Origin: Gordius sp. MW1
Taxonomy: Eukaryota > Nematomorpha > Gordioida > Gordea > Gordiidae
Direction of reading: 5' to 3'
Length of the DNA stretch: 64,000 nucleotides
Assembly (NCBI GenBank): GCA_964036665.1
Contig: OZ038531.1
Coordinates: 13,268,168-13,332,167, forward strand
Shown: positions 1 through 15,300 of the stretch, piece after piece
How positions within the stretch are numbered: position 1 is the stretch's first letter
How the letters are laid out: each line of letters starts with the position of its first letter
Notes under the pieces: generated by a model
What the model was told of the DNA's origin: nothing
The model's database searches: none
The model's input: the letters and a program-made list of their open reading frames with translations, nothing else
Position numbers and translations under genes: made by a program

Positions 1-3000
1 AAAGACAACGTTTTATAGTTGCGATTAGTTTGTTGTATCGCAACGTGAGTGCTTAATTTTTAAAAATGGCTTTATGCGATCATGATTTCAAAGTAATAGT
101 TTTCAGATTCTGATAAATTTTTACTTGGGATCATAGAAACCACGTCTGAAAACGACAAATTTCAACGGATGAATACGGTTCAAAGAAAAATATGTGAAAA
201 ATTTTGAGGTAAAAATATTTATTTTTTTCGATTCTATGTGAAAGAGCATGAAAAAATATATAAAAGTAAGACAATTTGAGAATCCTTTTATCCTCGATTG
301 ACTTCCGAAACATTTTGACAAAAGACAACGTTTTATAGTTGCGATTAGTTTGTTGTATCGCAAAGTGAGTGCTTAATTTTTGAAAATGGCTCTATGCGAT
401 CATGATTTCAAAGTAATAGTTTTCAGATTCTGATAAATTTTTACTTGGGATCATAGAAACCATGTCTGAAAACGACAACTTTCATCGGATGAATACGGTT
501 CAAAGAAAAATATGTGAAAAATTTTGAGGTAAAAATATTTATTTTTTTCGATTCTATGTGAAAGAGCGTAAAAAAATATATAAAAGTAAGCCAATTTGAG
601 AATCCTATTATCCTCGATTGACTTCCGCAAAGAGGTTTTAAGCTGCGAGAACTATCATTTTGACAAAAGACAATGTTTTATTGTTGCGATTAGTTTGTTG
701 TATCGCAACGTGAGTGCTTAATTTTTAAAAACTGCTCTATGCGATTATGATTTCAAAGTAATAGTTTTCTGATTCTGATAAATTTTTACTTTTCATCATG
801 GAAACTACGTCTGAAAACGACAACTTTCATCGGATGAATACGGTTCAAAGAAAAATATGTGAAAAATTTAGAGGTAAAATATTTGATTTTTTCGATTCTA
901 CGTGAAAGAGCATGAAAAAATATATAAAAGTAAGACAATTTGAGAATCCTATTATCCTCGATTGACTTCCGAAAAGAGGTTTTAAGCTGCGAGAACTATC
1001 ATTTTGACAAAAGACAACGTTTTATTGTTGCGATTAGTTTGTAGTATCGCAACGTGAGTACTTAATTTTTCAAAAATGCACTATGCGATCATGATTTTAA
1101 AGTAATAGTTTTCTGATTCTGATAAATTTTTACTTTTTATCATCGAAACCACGTCTGAAAACGACAACTTTCATCGGATGCATACGGTTGAAAGAAAAAT
1201 ATGTGAAAAATTTTGAGGTAAAAATATTTATTTTTTTCGATTCTATGTGAAAGAGCGTAAAAAAATATATAAAAGTAAGCCAATTTGAGAATCCTATTAT
1301 CCTCGATTGACTTCCGCAAAGAGGTTTTAAGCTGCGAGAACTATCATTTTGACAAAAGACAACGTTTTATTGTTGCGATTAGTTTGTTATATCGCAACGT
1401 GAGTGCTTAATTTTTGAAAACTGCTCTATGCGATTATGATTTCAAAGTAATAGTTTTCTGATTCTGATAAATTTTTACTTTTCATCATGGAAACCACGTC
1501 TGAAAACGACAACTTTCATCGGATGAATACGGTTCAAAGAAAAATATGTGAAAAATTTAGAGGTAAAATATTTATTTTTTTCGATTCTATGTGAAAGAGC
1601 ATGAAAAAATATATAAAAGTAAGACATTTTGAGAATCCTATTATCCTCGATTGACTTCCGAAAAAAGGTTTTAAGCTGCGAGAACTATCATTTTGACAAA
1701 AGACAACGTTTTATAGTTGCGATTAGCTTGTTGTATCGCAACGTGAGTGCTTAATTTTTAAAAATGGCTCTATGCGATCATGATTTCAAAGTAATAGTTT
1801 TCAGATTCTGATAAATTTTTACTTGGGATCATAGAAACCACGTCTGAAAACGACAAATTTCAACGGATGAATACGGTTCAAAGAAAAATATGTGAAAAAT
1901 TTTGAGGTTAAAATATTTATTTTTTTCGATTCTATGTGAAAGAGCATGAAAAAATATATAAAAGTAAGACAATTTGAGAATCCTATTATCCTCGATTGAC
2001 TTCCGAAAAGAGGTTTTAAGCTGCGAGAACTATCATTTTGACAAAAGACAACGTTTTATAGTTGCGATTAGTTTGTTGTATCGCAAAGTGAGTGCTTAAT
2101 TTTTGAAAATGGCTCTATGCGATCATGATTTCAAAGTAATAGTTTTCAGATTCTGATAAATTTTTACTTGGAATCATAGAAACCATGTCTGAAAACGACA
2201 ACTTTCATCGGATGAATACGGTTCAAAGAAAAATATGTGAAAAATTTTGAGGTAAAAATATTTATTTTTTTCGATTCTATGTGAAAGAGCGTAAAAAAAT
2301 ATATAAAAGTAAGCCAATTTGAGAATCCTATTATCCTCGATTGACTTCCGCAAAGAGGTTTTAAGCTGCGAGAACTATCATTTTGACAAAAGACAATGTT
2401 TTATTGTTGCGATTAGCTTGTTGTATCGCAACGTGAGTGCTTAATTTTTCAAAAATGCATTATGTGATCATGATTTCAAAGTAATAGTTTTCAGATTCTG
2501 ATAAATTTTTACTTGGGATCATAGAAACCACGTCTGAAAACGACAAATTTCATCGGATGAATACGGTTCAAAGAAAAATATGTGAAAAATTTTGAGGTAA
2601 AAATATTTATTTTTTTCGATTTGTTAAAGAGCGAAAAAAAATATATAAAAGTAAGCCAATTTGAGAATCCTATTATCCTCGATTGACTTCCGCAAAGAGG
2701 TTTTAAGCTGCGAGAACTATCATTTTGACAAAAGACAACGTTTTATTGTTGCGATTAGTTTGTTGTATCGCAACGTGAGTGCTTAGTTTTTCAAAAATGC
2801 ATTATGTGATCATGATTTCAAACTAATATTTTTCAGATTCTGATAAAATTTTACTTTTTATCATCGAAACCACGTCTGAAAACGACAACTTTCATCGGAT
2901 GCAAACGGTTGAAAGAAAAATATGTGAAAAATTTTGAGGTAAAAATATTTATTTTTTTCGATTCTATGTGAAAGAGCATGAAAAAATATATAAACTAAGC

Positions 3001-6000
3001 CAATTTGAGAATCCTATTATGCTCGATTGACTTCTGAAAAGAGGTTTTAAGCTGCGAGAACTATCATTTTGACAAAAGACAACGCTTTATTGTTGAGATT
3101 AGTTTGTTGTATCGCAACGTGAGTGCTTAATTTTTAAAAACTGCTCTATGCGATTATGATTTCAAAGTAATAGTTTTCTGATTCTGATAAATTTTTACTT
3201 TTCATCATGGAAACCACGTCTGAAAACGACAACTTTCATCGGATGAATACGGTTCAAAGAAAAATATGTGAAAAATTTAGAGGTAAAATATTTGATTTTT
3301 TCGATTCTACGTGAAAGAGCATGAAAAAATATATAAAAGTAAGACAATTTGAGAATCCTATTATCCTCGATTGACTTCCGAAAAGAGGTTTTAAGCTGCG
3401 AGAACTATCATTTTGACAAAAGACAACGTTTTATAGTTGCGATTAGTTTGTTGTATCGCAACGTGAGTGCTTAATTTTTGAAAATGACTCTATGTGATCA
3501 TGATTTCAAAGTAATAGTTTTCAGATTCTGATAAATTTTTACTTGGGATCATAGAAACCATGTCTGAAAACGACACCTTTCATCGGATGCATACGGTAGA
3601 AAGAAAAATATGTGAAAAATTTTGAGGTAAAAATATTTATTTTTTCGATTCTATGTGAAAGAGCATGAAAAAATATATAAAAGTAAGCCAATTTGAGAAT
3701 CCTATTATCCTCGATTGACTTCTGAAAAGAGGTTTTAAGCTGCGAGATCTATCATTTTGACAAAAGACAACGCTTTATTGTTGCGATTAGTTTGTTGTAT
3801 CGCAACGTGAGTGCTTAATTTTTAAAAACTGCTCTATGCGATTATGATTTCAAAGTAATAGTTTTCTGATTCTGATAAATTTTTACTTTTCATCATGGAA
3901 ACCACGTCTGAAAACGACAACTTTCATCGGATGAATACGGTTCAAAGAAAAATATGTGAAAAATTTAGAGGTAAAATTTTTTTTTTTCGATTCTATGTGA
4001 AAGAGCATGAAAAAATATATAAAAGTAAGACAATTTGAGAATCCTATTATCCTCGATTGACTTCCGAAAAGAGGTTTTAAGCTGCGAGAACTATCATCTT
4101 GACAAAAGACAACGTTTTATAGTTGCGATTAGTTCGTTGTATCGCAACGAGAGTGATTAATTTTTAAAAATGACTCTATGCGATCATGATTTCAAAGTAA
4201 TAGTTTTCAGATTCTGATAAATTTTTACTTGGGATCATAGAAACCACGTCTGAAAACGACAACTTTTATCGGATGTATAAGGTTCAAAGAAAAATATGTG
4301 AAAATTTTGGAGGTAAAAATATTTATTTTTTTCGATTTTATGTGAAAGAGCGTAAAAAAATATATAAAAGTAAGCCAATTTGAGAATCCTATTATCCTCG
4401 ATTGACTTCCGCAAAGAGGTTTTAAGCTGCGAGAACTATCATTTTGACAAAAGACAACGTTTGTTGCGATTAGTTTGTTGTATCGCAACGTGAGTGCTTA
4501 ATTTTTCAAAAATGCATTATGTCATCATGATTTCAAAGTAATAGTTTTCAGATTCTGATAAATTTTTACTTGGGATCATAGAAACCACGTCTGAAAACGA
4601 CAAATTTCATCGGATGAATACGGTTCAAAGAAAAATATGTGAAAAATTTTGAGGTAAAAATATTTATTTTTTTCGATTTGTGAAAGAGCATAAAAAAATA
4701 TATAAAAGTAAGCCAATTTGAGAATCCTATTATCCTCGATTGACTTCCGCAAAGAGGTTTTAAGCTGCGAGAACTATCATTTGACAAAAGACAACGTTTT
4801 ATTGTTGCGATTAGTTTGTTGTATCGCAACGTGAGTGCTTAGTTTTTCAAAAATGCATTATGTGATCATGATTTCAAACTAATATTTTTCAGATTCTGAT
4901 AAAATTTTACTTTTTATCATCGAAACCACGTCTGAAAACGACAACTTTCATCGGATGCATACGGTTGAAAGAAAAATATGTGAAAAATTTTGAGGTAAAA
5001 ATATTTATTTTTTTCGATTCTATGTGAAAGAGCATGAAAAGATATATAAAAGTAAGCCAATTTGAGAATCCTATTATCCTCGATTGACTTCTGAAAAGAG
5101 GTTTTAAGCTGCGAGAACTATCATTTTGACAAAAGACAACGCTTTATTGTTGCGATTAGTTTGTTGTATCGCAACGTGAGTGCTTAATTTTTAAAAACTG
5201 CTCTATGCGATTATGATTTTAAAGTAATAGTTTTCTGATTCTGATAAATTTTTACTTTTCATCATGGAAACCACGTCTGAAAACCACAACTTTCATCGGA
5301 TGAATACGGTTCAAAGAAAAATATGTGAAAAATTTAGAGGTAAAATATTTATTTTTTTCGATTCTATGTGAAAGAGCATGAAAAAATATATAAAAGTAAG
5401 ACAATTTGAGAATCCTGTTATCCTCGATTGACTTCCGAAAAGAGGTTTTAAGCTGCGAGAACTATCATTTTGACAAAAGACAACGTTTTATAGTTGCGAT
5501 TAGTTTGTTGTATCGCAACGTGAGTGCTTAATTTTTGAAAATGACTCTATGCGATCATGATTTCAAAGTAATAGTTTTCAGATTCTGATAAATTTTTACT
5601 TGGAATCATAGAAACCAGGTCTGAAAACGACAACTTTTATCGGATGTATACGGTTCAAAGAAAAATATGTGAAAAATTTGGAGGTAAAAATATTTATTTT
5701 TTTCGATTCTATGTGAAAGAGCGTAAAAAATATATAAAAGTAAGCCAATTTGAGAATCCTATTATCCTCGATTGACTTCCGCAAAGTGGTTTTAAGCTGC
5801 GAGAACTATGATTTTGACAAAAGACAACGTTTTATTGTTGCGATTAGTTTGTTGTATCGCAACGTGAGTGCTTAATTTTTCAAAAATGCATTATGTGATC
5901 ATAATTTCAAAGTAATAGTTTTCAGATTCTGATAAATTTTTACTTGGGATCATAGAAACCATGTCTGAAAACGACACCTTTCATCGGATGCATACGGTAG

Positions 6001-6358
6001 AAAGAAAAATATGTGAAAAATTTTGAGGTAAAAATATTTATTTTTTTCGATACTATGTAAATCCGCATGAAAAAATATATAAAAGTAAGCCAATTTGAGA
6101 ATCCTATTATCCTCGATTGACTTCCGAAAAGAGGTTTTAAGCTGCGAGAACTATCATTTTGACAAAAGACAACGTTTTATTGTTGCGATTAGTTTGTTGT
6201 ATCGCAACGTGAGTGCTTAATTTTTGAAAACTGCTCTATGCGATTATGATTTCAAAGTAATAGTTTTTAGATTCTGATAAATTTTTACTTGGGATCATAG
6301 AAACCACGTCTGAAAACGACAACTTTCATCGGATGAATACGGTTCAACGAAAAATATG

Positions 6359-9300
6359 TGAATAATTTTGAGGTAAAAATATTTATTTTTTTTGATTCTA
6401 TGTGAGAGAGCTTAAAAAAATATATAAAAGTAAGCCAATTTGAGAATCCTATTATCCTCGATTGACTTGCGCAAAGAGGTTTTAAGCTGCGAGAACTATC
6501 ATTTTGACAAAAGACAACGTTTTATTGTTGCGATTAGTTTGTTGTATCGCAACGTGAGTGCTTAATTTTTCAAAAATTCACTATGCGATCATGATTTTAA
6601 AGTAATAGTTTTCTGATTCTGATAAATTTTTACTTTTTATCATCAAAACCACGTCTGAAAACGACAACTTTCATCGGATGCATACGGTTGAAAGAAAAAT
6701 ATGTGAAAAATTTTGAGGTAAAAATATTTATTTTTTTTGATACTATGTGAAACCGCATGAAAAAATATATAAAAGTAAGCCAATTTGAGAATCCTATTAT
6801 CCTCGATTGACTTCCGAAAAGAGGTTTTAAGCTGCGAGAACTATCATTTTGACAAAAGACAACTTTTTATTGTTGCGATTAGTTTGTTGTATCGCAACGT
6901 GAGTGCTTAATTTTTAAAAACTGCTCTATGCGATTATGATTTCAAAGTAATAGTTTTTAGATTCTGATAAATTTTTACTTGGGATCATAGAAACCACGTC
7001 TGAAAACGACAACTTTCATCGGATGAATACGGTTCAAAGAAAAATATGTGAAAAATTTTGAGGTAAAAATATTTATTTTTTTCGATTCTATGTGAAAGAG
7101 CGTAAAAAAATATATAAAAGTAAGCCAATTTGAGAATCCTATTATCCTAGATCGACTTCCGCAAAGAGGTTTTAAGCTGCGAGAACTATCATTTTGACAA
7201 AAGACAACGTTTTATTGTTGCGATTAGTTTGTTGTATCGCAACGTGAGTGCTTAATTTTTAAAAACTGCTCTATGCGATTATGATTTCAAAGTAATAGTT
7301 TTTAGATTCTGATAATTTTTTCTTTTTATCATCGAAACCACTACTGAAAACGACAACTTTCATCGGATATTTTTACTTGGGATCATAGAAACCACGTCTG
7401 AAAACGACAACTTTCATCGGATGAATACGGTTGAAAGAAAAATAGGTGAAAAATTTTGAGGTAAAAATATTTATTTTTTTCGATTCTATGTGAAAGAGCG
7501 TAAAAATATATATAAAAGTAAGCCAATTTGAGAATCCTAATATCCTAAATTGACTTCCGCAAAGAGGTTTTAAGCTGCGAGAACAATCATTTTGACAAAA
7601 GACAACGTTTTATTGTTGCGATTAGTTTGTTGTATCGCAACGTGAGTGCTTAATTTTTCAAAAATTCACTATGCGATCATGATTTTAAAGTAATAGTTTT
7701 CTGATTCTGATAAATTCTTACTTTTTATCATCGAAACCACGTCTGAAAACGACAACTTTCATCGGATGAATACGGTTCAAATAAAAATATGTGAAAAATG
7801 TAGAGGTAAAATATTTATTTTTTTCGATTCTATGTGAAAGAGCATAAAAAAATATATAAAAGTAAGCCAATTTGAGAATCCTATTATCCTCGATTGACTT
7901 CCGAAAAGAGGTTTTAAGCTGCGAGAACTATCATTTTGACAAAAGACAACGTTTTATTGTTGCGATTAGTTTGTTGTATCGCAACGTGAGTGCTTAATTT
8001 TTGAAAACTGCTCTATGCGATTATGATTTCAAAGTAATAGTTTTTAGATTCTGATAAATTTTTACTTGGAATCATAGAAACCACGTCTGAAAACGACAAC
8101 TTTCATCGGATGAATACGGTTCAAAGAAAAATATGTGAAAAATTTGAGGTAAAAAAATTTATTTTTTTTGATTCTATGTGAAAGAGCGTAAAAAAATATA
8201 TAAAAGTAAGCCAATTTGAGAATCCTATTATACTCGATCGACTTCCGCAAAGAGGTTTTAAGCTGCGAGAACTATCATTTTGACAAAAGACAACGTTTTA
8301 TTGTTGCGATTAGTTTGTTGTATCGCAACGTGAGTGCTTAATTTTTCAAAAATTCACTATGCGATCATGATTTTAAAGTAATAGTTTTCTGATTCTGATA
8401 AATTTTTACTTTTTATCATCAAAACCACGTCAACGACAACTTTCATCGGATGAATACGGTTCAAAGAAAAATGTGTGAAAAGTTTTGAGGTAAAAATATT
8501 TGTTTTTTTCGATTCTATGTGAAAGAGCATGAAAAAATATATAAAAGTAAGCCAATTTGAGAATCCTATTATCCTCGATTTACTTCCGAAAAGAGGTTTT
8601 AAGCTGCCAGAACTATTCATTTTGACAAAAGACAACGTTTTATTGTTGCGATTAGTTTGTTGTATCGCAACGTGAGTGCTTAATTTTTGAAAACTGCTCT
8701 ATGCGATTATGATTTCAAAGTAATAGTTTTTAGATTCTGATAAATTTTTACTTGGGATAAAGAAACCACGTCTGAAAACGACAACTTTCATCGGATGAAT
8801 ACGGTTCAAAGAAAAATATGTGAAAAATTTTGAGGTAAAAATATTTGTTTTTTTCGATTCTATGTGAAAGAGCATGAAAAAATATATAAAAGTAAGCCAA
8901 TTTGAGAATCCTATTATCCTCGATTTACTTCCGAAAAGAGGTTTTAAGCTGCCAGAACTATTCATTTTGACAAAAGACAACGTTTTATTGTTGCGATTAG
9001 TTTGTTGTATCGCAACGTGAGTGCTTAATTTTTCAAAAATGCATTATGTGATCATGATTTCAAAGTAATAGTTTTCAGATTCTGATAAATTTTTACTTGG
9101 GACCATAGAAACCATGTCTGAAAACGACACCTTTCATCGGATGCATACGGTAGAAAGAAAAATATGTGAAAAATTTTGAGGTAAAAATATTTATTTTTTT
9201 CGATTCTATGTAAAAAGCATGAAAAAATATATAAAATAAGCCAATTTGAGAATCCTATTATCCTCGATTTACTTCCGAAAAGAGGTTTTAAGCTGCGAGA

Positions 9301-12300
9301 ACTATCATTTTGACAAAAGACAACGTTTTATTGTTGCGATTAGTTTGTTGTATCGCAACGTGAGTTCTTAATTTTTCAAAAATGCACTATGCGATCATGA
9401 TTTTAAAGTAATAGTTTTCTGATTATGATAAATTTTTACTTTTTATCATCGAAACCACGTCTGAAAACGACAACTTTCATCGGATGCATACGGTTGAAAG
9501 AAAAATATGTGAAAAATTTTGAGGTAAAAATATTTATTTTTTTCGATTCTATGTGAAAGAGCAGGAAAAAATATATAAAAGTAAGCCAATTTGAGAATCC
9601 TATTATCCTCGATTGACTTCTGAAAAGAGGTTTTAAGCTGCGAGAACTATCATTTTGACAAAAGACAACGCTTTATTGTTGCGATTAGTTTGTTGTATCG
9701 CAACGTGAGTGCTTAATTTTTAAAAACTGCTCTATGCGATTATGATTTCAAAGTAATAGTTTTCTGATTCTGATAAATTTTTACTTTTCATCATGGAAAC
9801 CACGTCTGAAAACGACAACTTTCATCGGATGAATACGGTTCAAAGAAAATATGTGAAAAATTTAGAGGTAAAATATTTATTTTTTTCGATTCTATGTGAA
9901 AGAGCATGAAAAAATATATAAAAGTAAGACAATTTGAGAATCCTATTATCCTCGATTGACTTCCGAAAAGAGGTTTTAAGTTGCGAGAACTATCATTTTG
10001 ACAAAAGACAACGTTTTATAGTTGCGATTAGTTTGTTGTATCGCAACGTGAGTGCTTAATTTTTGAAAATGACTATATGCGATCATGATTTCAAAGTAAT
10101 AGTTTTCAGATTCTGATAAATTTTTACTTGGGATCATAGAAACCACGTCTGAAAACGACAACTTTTATCGGATGTATACGGTTCAAAGAAAAATATGTGA
10201 AAAATTTGGAGGTAAAAATATTTATTTTTTTCGATTCTATGTGAAAGAGCGTAAAAAAATATATAAAAGTAAGCCAATTTGAGAATCCTATTATCCTCGA
10301 TTGACTTCCGCAAAGTGGTTTTAAGCTGCGAGAACTATGATTTTGACAAAAGACAACGTTTTATTGTTGCGATTAGTTTGTTGTATCGCAACGTGAGTGC
10401 TTAATTTTTCAAAAATGCATTATGTGATCATGATTTCAAAGTAATAGTTTTCAGATTCTGATAAATTTTTACTTGGGATCATAGAACCATGTCTGAAAAC
10501 GACACCTTTCATCGGATGCATACGGTAGAAAGAAAAATATGTGAAAAATTTTGAGGTAAAAATATTTATTTTTTTCGATACTATGTAAATCCGCATGAAA
10601 AAATATATAAAAGTAAGCCAATTTGAGAATCCTATTATCCTCGATTGACTTCCGAAAAGAGGTTTTAAGCTGCGAGAACTATCATTTTGACAAAAGACAA
10701 CGCTTTATTGTTGCGATTAGTTTGTTGTATCGCAACGTGAGTGCTTAATTTTTAAAAACTGCTCTATGCGATTATGATTTCAAAGTAATAGTTTTCTGAT
10801 TCTGATAAATTTTTACTTTTCATCATGGAAACCACGTCTGAAAACGACAACTTTCATCGGATGAATACGGTTCAAAGAAAAATATGTGAAAAATTTAGAG
10901 GTAAAATATTTATTTTTTTCGATTCTATGTGAAAGAGCATGAAAAAATATATAAAAGTAAGACAATTTGAGAATCCTATTATCCTCGATTGACTTCCGAA
11001 AAGAGGTTTTAAGCTGCGAGAACTATCATTTTGACAAAAGACAACGTTTTATAGTTGCGATTAGTTTGTTGTATCGCAACGTGAGTGCTTAATTTTTGAA
11101 AATGACTATATGCGATCATGATTTCAAAGTAATAGTTTTCAGATTCTGATAAATTTTTACTTGGGATCATAGAAACCACGTCTGAAAACGACAACTTTTA
11201 TCGGATGTATACGGTTCAACGAAAAATATGTGAATAATTTTGAGGTAAAAATATTTATTTTTTTTGATTCTATGTGAGAGAGCGTAAAAAAATATATAAA
11301 AGTAAGCCAATTTGAGAATCCTATTATCCTCGATTGACTTGCGCAAAGAGGTTTTAAGCTGCGAGAACTATCATTTTGACAAAAGACAACGTTTTATTGT
11401 TGCGATTAGTTTGTTGTATCGCAACGTGAGTGCTTAATTTTTCAAAAATTCACTATGCGATCATGATTTTAAAGTAATAGTTTTCTGATTCTGATAAATT
11501 TTTACTTTTTATCATCAAAACCACGTCTGAAAACGACAACTTTCATCGGATGCATACGGTTGAAAGAAAAATATGTGAAAAATTTTGAGGTAAAAATATT
11601 TATTTTTTTCGATACTATGTAAAACCGCATGAAAAAATATATAAAAGTAAGCCAATTTGAGAATCCTATTATCCTCGATTGACTTCCGAAAAGAGGTTTT
11701 AAGCTGCGAGAACTATCATTTTGACAAAAGACAACTTTTTATTGTTGCGATTAGTTTGTTGTATCGCAACGTGAGTGCTTAATTTTTAAAAACTGCTCTA
11801 TGCGATTATGATTTCAAAGGAATAGTTTTTAGATTCTGATAAATTTTTACTTGGGATCATAGAAACCACGTCTGAAAACGACAACTTTCATCGGATGAAT
11901 ACGGTTCAAAGAAAAATATGTGAAAAATTTTGAGGTAAAAATATTTATTTTTTTCGATTCTATGTGAAAGAGCGTAAAAAAATATATAAAAGTAAGCCAA
12001 TTTGAGAATCCTATTATCCTCGATCGACTTCCGCAAAGAGGTTTTAAGCTGCGAGAACTATCATTTTGACAAAAGACAACGTTTTATTGTTGCGATTAGT
12101 TTGTTGTATCGCAACGTGAGTGCTTAATTTTTAAAAACTGCTCTATGCGATTATGATTTCAAAGTAATAGTTTTTAGATTCTGATAATTTTTTCTTTTTA
12201 TCATCGAAACCACTACTGAAAACGACAACTTTCATCGGAAATTTTTACTTGGGATCATAGAAACCACGTCTGAAAACGACAACTTTCATCGGATGAATAC

Positions 12301-15300
12301 GGTTGAAAGAAAAATATGTGAAAAATTTTGAGGTAAAAATATTTATTTTTTTCGATTCTATGTGAAAGAGCGTAAAAATATATATAAAAGTAAGCCAATT
12401 TGAGAATCTATCCTAAATTGACTTCCGCAAAGAGGTTTTAAGCTGCGAGAACTATCATTTTGACAAAAGACAACGTTTTATTGTTGCGATTAGTTTGTTG
12501 TATCGCAACGTGAGTGCTTAATTTTTCAAAAATTCACTATGCGATCATGATTTTAAAGTAATAGTTTTCTGATTCTGATAAATTCTTACTTTTTATCATC
12601 GAAACCACGTCTGAAAACGACAACTTTCATCGGATGAATACGGTTCAAAGAAAAATATGTGAAAAATGTAGAGGTAAAATATTTATTTTTTTCGATTCTA
12701 TGTGAAAGAGCATAAAAAAATATATAAAAGTAAGCCAATTTGAGAATCCTATTATCCTCGATTGACTTCCGAAAAGAGGTTTTAAGCTGCGAGAACTATC
12801 ATTTTGACAAAAGACAACGTTTTATTGTTGCGATTAGTTTGTTGTATCGCAACGTGAGTGCTTAATTTTTGAAAACTGCTCTATGCGATTATGATTTCAA
12901 AGTAATAGTTTTTAGATTCTGATAAATTTTTACTTGGGATCATAGAAACCACGTCTGAAAACGACAACTTTTATCGGATGAATACGGTTCAAAGAAAAAT
13001 ATGTGAAATATTTTGAGGTAAAAATATTTATTTTTTTCAATTCTATGTGAAAGAGCGTAAAAAAATATATAAAAGTAAGCCAATTTGAGAATCCTATTAT
13101 ACTCGATCGACTTCCGCAAAGAGGTTTTAAGCTGCGAGAACTATCATTTTGACAAAAGACAACGTTTTATTGTTGCGATTAGTTTGTTGTATCGCAACGT
13201 GAGTGCTTAATTTTTCAAAAATTCACTATGCGATAATGATTTTAAAGTAATAGTTTTCTGATTCTGATAAATTTTTACTTTTTATCATCGAAACCACGTC
13301 TGAAAACGACAACTTTCATCGGATGAATACGGTTCAAAGAAAAATATGTTAAAAATTTTGAGGTAAAAATATTTGTTTTTTTCGATTCTATGTGAAGAGC
13401 ATGAAAAAATATATAAAAGTAAGCCAATTTGAGAATCCTATTATCCTCGATTTACTTCCGAAAAGAGGTTTTAAGCTGCCAAAACTATTCATTTTGACAA
13501 AAGACAACGTTTTATTGTTGCGATTAGTTTGTTGTATCGCAACGTGAGTGCTTAATTTTTGAAAACTGCTCTATGCGATTATGATTTCAAAGTAATAGTT
13601 TTTAGATTCTGATAAATTTTTACTTGGGATCATAGAAACCACGTCTGAAAACGACAACTTTCATCGGATGAATACGGTTCAAAGAAAAATATGTGAAAAA
13701 TTTGGAGGTAAAAATATTTATTTTTTGCGATTATATGTGAAAGAGCGTAAAAAAATATATAAAAGTAAGCCACTTTGAGAATCCTATTATCCTCGATTGA
13801 CTTCCGAAAAGAGGTTTTAAGCTGCGAGAACTATCATTTTGACAAAAGACAACGTTTTATTGTTGCGATTAGTTTGTTGTATCGCAACGTGAGTGCTTAA
13901 TTTTTCAAAAATTCACTATGCGATCATGATTTTAAAGTAATAGTTTTCTGATTTTGATAAATTCTTACTTTTTATCATCGAAACCACGTCTGAAAACGAC
14001 AACTTTCATCGGATGAATACGGTTCAAAGAAAAATATGTGAAAAATGTAGAGGTAAAATATTTATATTTTCGATTCTATGTGAAAGAGCATAAAAAAATA
14101 TATAAAAGTAAGCCAATTTGAGAATCCTATTATCCTCGATTGACTTCCGAAAAGAGGTTTTAAGCTGCGAGAACTATCATTTTGACAAAAGACAACGTTT
14201 TATTGTTGCGATTAGTTTGTTGTATCGCAACGTGAGTGCTTAATTTTTGAAAACTCCTCTATGCGATTATGATTTCAAAGTAATAGTTTTTAGATTCTGA
14301 TAAATTTTTACTTGGGATCATAGAAACCACGTCTGAAAACGACAACTTTTATCGGATGAATACGGTTCAAAGAAAAATATGTGAAAAATGTAGAGGTAAA
14401 ATATTTATTTTTTTCGATTCTATGTGAAAGAGCATAAAAAAATATATAAAAGTAAGCCAATTTGAGAATCCTATTATCCTCGATTGACTTCCGAAAAGAG
14501 GTTTTAAGCTGCGAGAATTATCATTTTAACAAAAGACAACGTTTTATTGTTGCGATTAGTTTGTTGTATCGCAACGTGAGTGCTTAATTTTTAAAAACTG
14601 CTCTATGCGATTATGATTTCAAAGTAATAGTTTTTAGATTCTGATAGATTTTTACTTGGGATCATAGAAACCACGTCTGAAAACGACAACTTTCATCGGA
14701 TGAATACGGTTCAATGAAAAATATGTGAAAAATTTTGAGGTAAAAATATTTATTTTTTTCGATTCTATGTGAAAGAGCTTAAAAAAATATATAAAAGTAA
14801 GCCAATTTGAGAATCCTATTATCCTCGATTGACTTCCGAAAAGAGGTTTTAAGCTGCGAGAACTATCATTTTAACAAAAGACAACGTTTTATTGTTGCGA
14901 TTAGTTTGTTGTATCGCAACGTGAGTGCTTAATTTTTGAAAACTGCTCTATGCGATTATGATTTCAAAGTAATAGTTTTTAGATTCTGATAAATTTTTAC
15001 TTGGGATCATAGAAACCACGCCTGAAAACGACAACTTTCATCGGATGAATACGGTTCAACGAAAAATATGTGAATAATTTTGAGGTAAAAATATTTATTT
15101 TTTTCGATTCTATGTGAAAGAGCGTAAAAAAATATATAAAAGTAAGCCAATTTGAGAATCCTATTATCCTCGATTGACTTGCGCAAAGAGGTTTTAAGCT
15201 GCGAGAACTATCATTTTGACAAAAGACACGTTTTATTGTTGCGATTAGTTTGTTGTATCGCAACGTGAGTGCTTAATTTTTGATGCGATCATGATTTTAA

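Noticed and set aside
121-363. Recurring minus-strand open frames of 60-93 codons across the satellite (Phe/Ile/Lys-rich)
   Set aside because: They repeat with the monomer period, start and stop at variable points, have extreme AT-driven composition and no recognisable domain. They are chance frames of the satellite.
1120-1170. Hammerhead-ribozyme-like motifs in the monomer (ctgataaa followed by cgaaac and acgtc)
   Set aside because: Some satellites encode hammerheads, but the invariant CUGANGA core is not present (ctgataa on plus, ccgatga on minus) and the stems do not fit.
2748-2774. CENP-B box in the conserved dyad
   Set aside because: The sequence does not match the CENP-B box core (TTCG...A..CGGG); only the idea of a conserved binding dyad is shared.
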